In this document: piece after piece, positions 56,956 through 60,000 of the stretch
Layout: the number at the start of each line of letters is the position of its first letter
How positions within the stretch are numbered: position 1 is the stretch's first letter
Source: Takakia lepidozioides
Taxonomy: Eukaryota > Streptophyta > Takakiopsida > Takakiales > Takakiaceae
Direction: 5' to 3'
NCBI GenBank assembly: GCA_030704615.1
Contig: CM060733.1
Location: forward strand, 27,964,001-28,024,000
Length of the DNA stretch: 60,000 nucleotides
The notes under the pieces: model-generated
What the model saw: the letters and a program-made list of their open reading frames with translations, nothing else
Told to the model about the DNA's origin: nothing
Databases searched by the model: none
Position numbers and translations under genes: made by a program

Positions 56956-58707
56956 TTGGGGACAAGATGTCTCAAATGGCTCCAGCCAGGTTCAACGCAC
57001 ACACTTTTGGGCTTTCAGATTGGGATAGGGCTCACTGATGAGCAAAGATTTGAGCGTGTCTTACAGAAGCTTCGTAACAAACTGGCATTTTGGAGCTCAA
57101 CTATACTGTCTATTGCAGGCAGGGCTCTAGTTCTAAATCAAATACTACTTGCATCAGTGTGGTATCCTGCCTCGGTTTGGTCTCCCGGTTCCAAACTAAT
57201 TACAAAGCTGAAAGCAATGATGAGGAACTTTTTGTAGGGTGCCTCCCCCCAAAACCCCACCAAAAGAGCTCTGGTATCCTGGGCACAGCTTTGCCATCCT
57301 AGAAAAGAAGGTGGTTTGGGCCTTTTAGACCCATCCATTCAGATCACGGCCTTGCTGGCAAAATGGATACCTAGGTTACTTACCAGTGAAGGAAGCCCGT
57401 GGGGCAACCTGGTCAGAGAACACCTAGTGCAGGCCTATCCGCCGAAATCTCCTAATTGGGCACCATCCCTCAAATGGATAGTGCATGGGATGGGGAAAGT
57501 GAAAGCTATAGGGTGTGCGACTTGGAACTCCATATGGGATGCTTGGAAGATGATGAAGCCTAAGTTTACTCAAAGACGAGCAAAATGCTTTGAAGAGGCC
57601 ATCCGTCAGCCACTATTTGGTAACCTCAACCTTGACTACAGCCCATTGGCGACTCTCCACAAAAAATGGGCTACCTGGGAGGCGTCAGGGCTCTCGCATG
57701 TTGCCAATATATGGGAGGATGATCAATTCCTGAGACTGAGCCTCTTGTCCTCCCTGGTCTCTGCTAGATCAATCGCGTGTGGTTGGGTCCATATCCAAAG
57801 AGGTGTCCAATATGTGCAACCCCTGCTGGTAGGTGGCCCATGCACAAAGAACGACTTACCTGCCTGGTTCGGTAGCTTGCATGACAACAATCATATGGCC
57901 ATCTTGGCCACATCCACCTCTGATTCCCATTGGAAAGGTCTAATCTTCCGCGCTATGGCTGGGGGACGCCTGGACTCATTAGGCTCAGGCGACATGCACC
58001 ATGACTAGGCCTACAGGATAAGGGTCTTTGATCTAAACTCGGGCTCTACTGAACACAGTCCACCCGACGGCGTAGAAGTAGGATGGGCTTTGCAGTTATC
58101 CTTCGTTTGGTACCTATCTTATCCTCTAAGCAGACTTCAGTTTGATCTAGGCGAATGGTCTTGGATGGATGGCAAGAAAACGCCCCTGCTTCGTTACACG
58201 GTCAAAAGGGAACACAAAATGCTTCTCGGCCAAGCAAATTTTACAGCCAAGTGGAATAAAAAATGGCATCTGGTCCCAGCCTGGAAATCTATATGGAAAG
58301 ACATATGGGCCAAACACTGTCCAGCAAAAATTAGTGCATTCTTATGGAAGTTGGCAAACAAAATTCTGCCCGTGGCGGCTTGCTTTCAAGATCAAGACCC
58401 AACTTGTCTAGTTTGTGCCAGAAACTTGGAGGAGACTATTGAACATGCATTTATGGATTGCCACATTGCTACGAGGACTTGGCAATTGGTCACTGCTTTC
58501 TACCTTCACTGGAAACAGCTACCATCTGTGGATGCATCGCTTATGTTGCTCAACCTGCGCAATGGCTCATTATGGAATACATGCCCAATATGGGCATGTC
58601 TCAGAGCACACACTCTTGGGGCACTATGGAAGGCTAGTTGCACTTTAGTTTTTGAGACGACACAGCCCATCATCAGATTTATTCTATTACGTTGTTCTCT
58701 GACTTGA
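56956..58707 (+). pseudogene. LINE ORF2 C-terminal region with zinc-binding domain
   Basis: Pieces at 56956-57237, 57316-58008 and 58090-58707 encode the thumb and connector (FWSSTILSIAGRALVLNQIL), 'KEGGLGLLDPSIQITALLAK', and the plant LINE zinc-binding domain: 'WAKHCPAKISAFLWKLANKI', then CLVCARNLEETIEHAFMDC. TAG stops at 57235 and 58006 and shifts between pieces show decay. Confidence 0.8.
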
Positions 58708-59406
58708 TGACTGAGGGGAAAAAGGCTTGGTTGTCACTGCTTGCTGCCACAGCCAGGTGCAGCGACAGGAGGCGTCAACAGTTGCTTGCAGATTTCGACC
58801 TCAGCTGGGCCAAAGACGGCATCCTCTGCACCAGGACTGATGACTCGAGAGTCCAATGGCATGACACGATCCCCGGGGCTTGGGAAATCGCCAGCTGAAT
58901 CCGATGGTGCTGAAGTCAATTGGAAGCACCTCAACCTGCGCAGTGCAAAATCCAAAGCCCACCTGAACTTTGGACTCTGATTCTCCCCCCTAGCCTGGAA
59001 CGGTTATTGCTTGGTGACTCTGAACTCTACAACCTTCCCGGGCATGTCTCGAATTTTGGTTCTGCAATCCTGCTCTGTTTTGCAGATGTTCTCCTGGTGG
59101 TTATCAGGCTGATCGCAGCTAGACTGGATGTGTACGGGCCCTCCCGGCTCCATGCTTGAATCCAAATCCTTTAGATTCTGGCTTTCTTGTTTTCAGCATT
59201 AGCTGCTATATTAAGGACTTCTGTAGGTCCCTCCCCCTTTTCCCCCCTCGTCCCTTTGTGTTCAGGGTGTACCCCTTGCGTTTCACCTTTATGGTCCCCC
59301 TGGAGGTTATTTTTTCCTCCACAATTTTGACTCTTTGTGAACATTTATCTCATTTAATTTGATTAAAAGGGCTTCTGTCCCTTTGTCTAAAATAAAATAA
59401 AATAAA

Positions 59407-59589
59407 TGATAGGACATTGTATTTTTTGAAATCCCCATTGATGAGCCCAATTCATTTGGTAATTCCAGATGCATGTGTATATCTAAAATATATCTACAGG
59501 CCAGCTCTATTGTACTAATGCAGGCTTGAAAATATATTTATGATTGATACAAGTTTCAGCTATAATTCCATATTGTTTTTTTAAATAAA
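59407..59589. other. Short AT-rich spacer
   Basis: Nothing recognised between the LINE tail and the hAT right half. It ends in a run of AAATAAATAAATAAATA. Confidence 0.4.
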
Positions 59590-59799
59590 TAAATAAATAT
59601 ACATAACCGGTTGTATAACCCTCAGTCATAGCGAAAATGATAACCGTATTTATGGATACCAGGCCAAAAAAACATGTCACTCTTACCCGCAACCGGCAGG
59701 TTATTAGAAAGTCAATAAATTGATAGGCTATTTTAAATATTGAGTTCCAACAACCGCAACCGCCTGTTAGCAAAAAATATAAATAACCGCCGGACACTG
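59590..59799. mobile_element. Right half of a hAT element of the 40722 family
   Basis: It contains AACCGG/CCGGTT words and ends AAATAACCGCCGGACACTG, the inverted end of the family (one G-for-C change). The left end is missing here. The 8 bases after it are GTTTTTTC, identical to those before the orphan left half at 41275. Confidence 0.7.
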
Positions 59800-60000
59800 G
59801 TTTTTTCCCCTAAGGCGTTGGCCGGTTGTATTGCAATTAACCCTTAAGTTCCCAAGCCACCTGAATAGGGTCACTTTGAATTTGCAGTTCGACCTAATTT
59901 TTGCAGATCTAATCTGATGGGGCCACACTCCTGAAGCTTTAATGACAAGGGATTTGTCTCGAGTATGATGCAAAAAACAAAAAAACAAAAAACAAAAGCT
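59800..60000. other. Right edge of the window
   Basis: No coding or repeat signal apart from an A-rich run (CAAAAAACAAAAAAC) near the end. Confidence 0.4.

Larger units (their letters stand above)
51140..59406 (+). mobile_element. LINE (non-LTR retrotransposon), broken
   Basis: ORF1 with a CCHC knuckle, ORF2 with AP-type endonuclease, RT and zinc-binding domain, then a 3' region ending in TAAAATAAAATAAAATAAAT (59388-59406), the short A-rich tail typical of plant LINEs. ORF1 and ORF2 each carry several stops and shifts. A block of about 0.9 kb replaces the middle of the endonuclease (about 54290-55170). Target duplications were not found. Confidence 0.85.

Overview
The window looks like nuclear DNA of a land plant, most likely a fern. 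Genes carry plant-type introns and sit far apart in repeat-rich, AT-leaning DNA. There are PPR sequences of the plant PLS type, plant O-methyltransferases of the caffeic-acid type, a plant-like ribosomal protein eL30 with a telobox, a chromovirus with a C-terminal chromodomain, a plant-type LINE with a reverse-transcriptase zinc-binding domain, and several hAT and CACTA non-autonomous elements. The fern assignment is an inference from gene style and was not tested by a search.

Layout, left to right. From 1 to 2.9 kb I see no firm gene. From 2961 to 7542 (+) there is a multi-exon gene for a peptidoglycan-binding-domain (PGBD) / membrane-segment / coiled-coil protein. Tail-to-tail with it is OMT1 (8148-9533, -). 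A broken second copy of the pair follows: a PGBD-gene fragment (10990-11170) and OMT2 (11349-12711, -). A third copy lies at 30537-33063: a PGBD-gene fragment and OMT3. The unit that duplicated was therefore a convergent gene pair. The three OMTs each keep three exons with identical exon 2 and exon 3 lengths and readable frames, while the partner gene survives whole only in copy 1.

Between copies 2 and 3 lie exons of an unrecognised minus-strand gene (13367-15089 and probably 25577-25971). They are split by a 10.4-kb nested transposon: a Ty3/gypsy chromovirus (15136-25571, 5-bp target duplication ATAGC) whose right-hand LTR was itself hit by a 5.2-kb CACTA element (20069-25295, 3-bp duplication TAT). 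The CACTA element has no visible transposase and is filled with pentatricopeptide-repeat (PPR) sequence, including a 375-bp tandem array.

From 29.4 to 41.1 kb there are a 48-bp minisatellite, tRNA-derived SINEs, a 376-bp MITE, a 1.8-kb palindromic hAT foldback element, the eL30 gene (39857-40192, -) and a 349-bp hAT MITE. From 41.3 to 59.8 kb the DNA is almost solid transposon: a decayed unknown gene, two truncated Ty3 elements of different lineages joined head to head at about 47.5 kb, and a full-sized but broken LINE (ORF1 and ORF2). This block is bracketed by the left and right halves of one hAT family with matching 8-bp flanks.

The genes likely to be active are OMT1, OMT2, OMT3, eL30 and the PGBD gene. 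All transposon ORFs carry frameshifts or stops.
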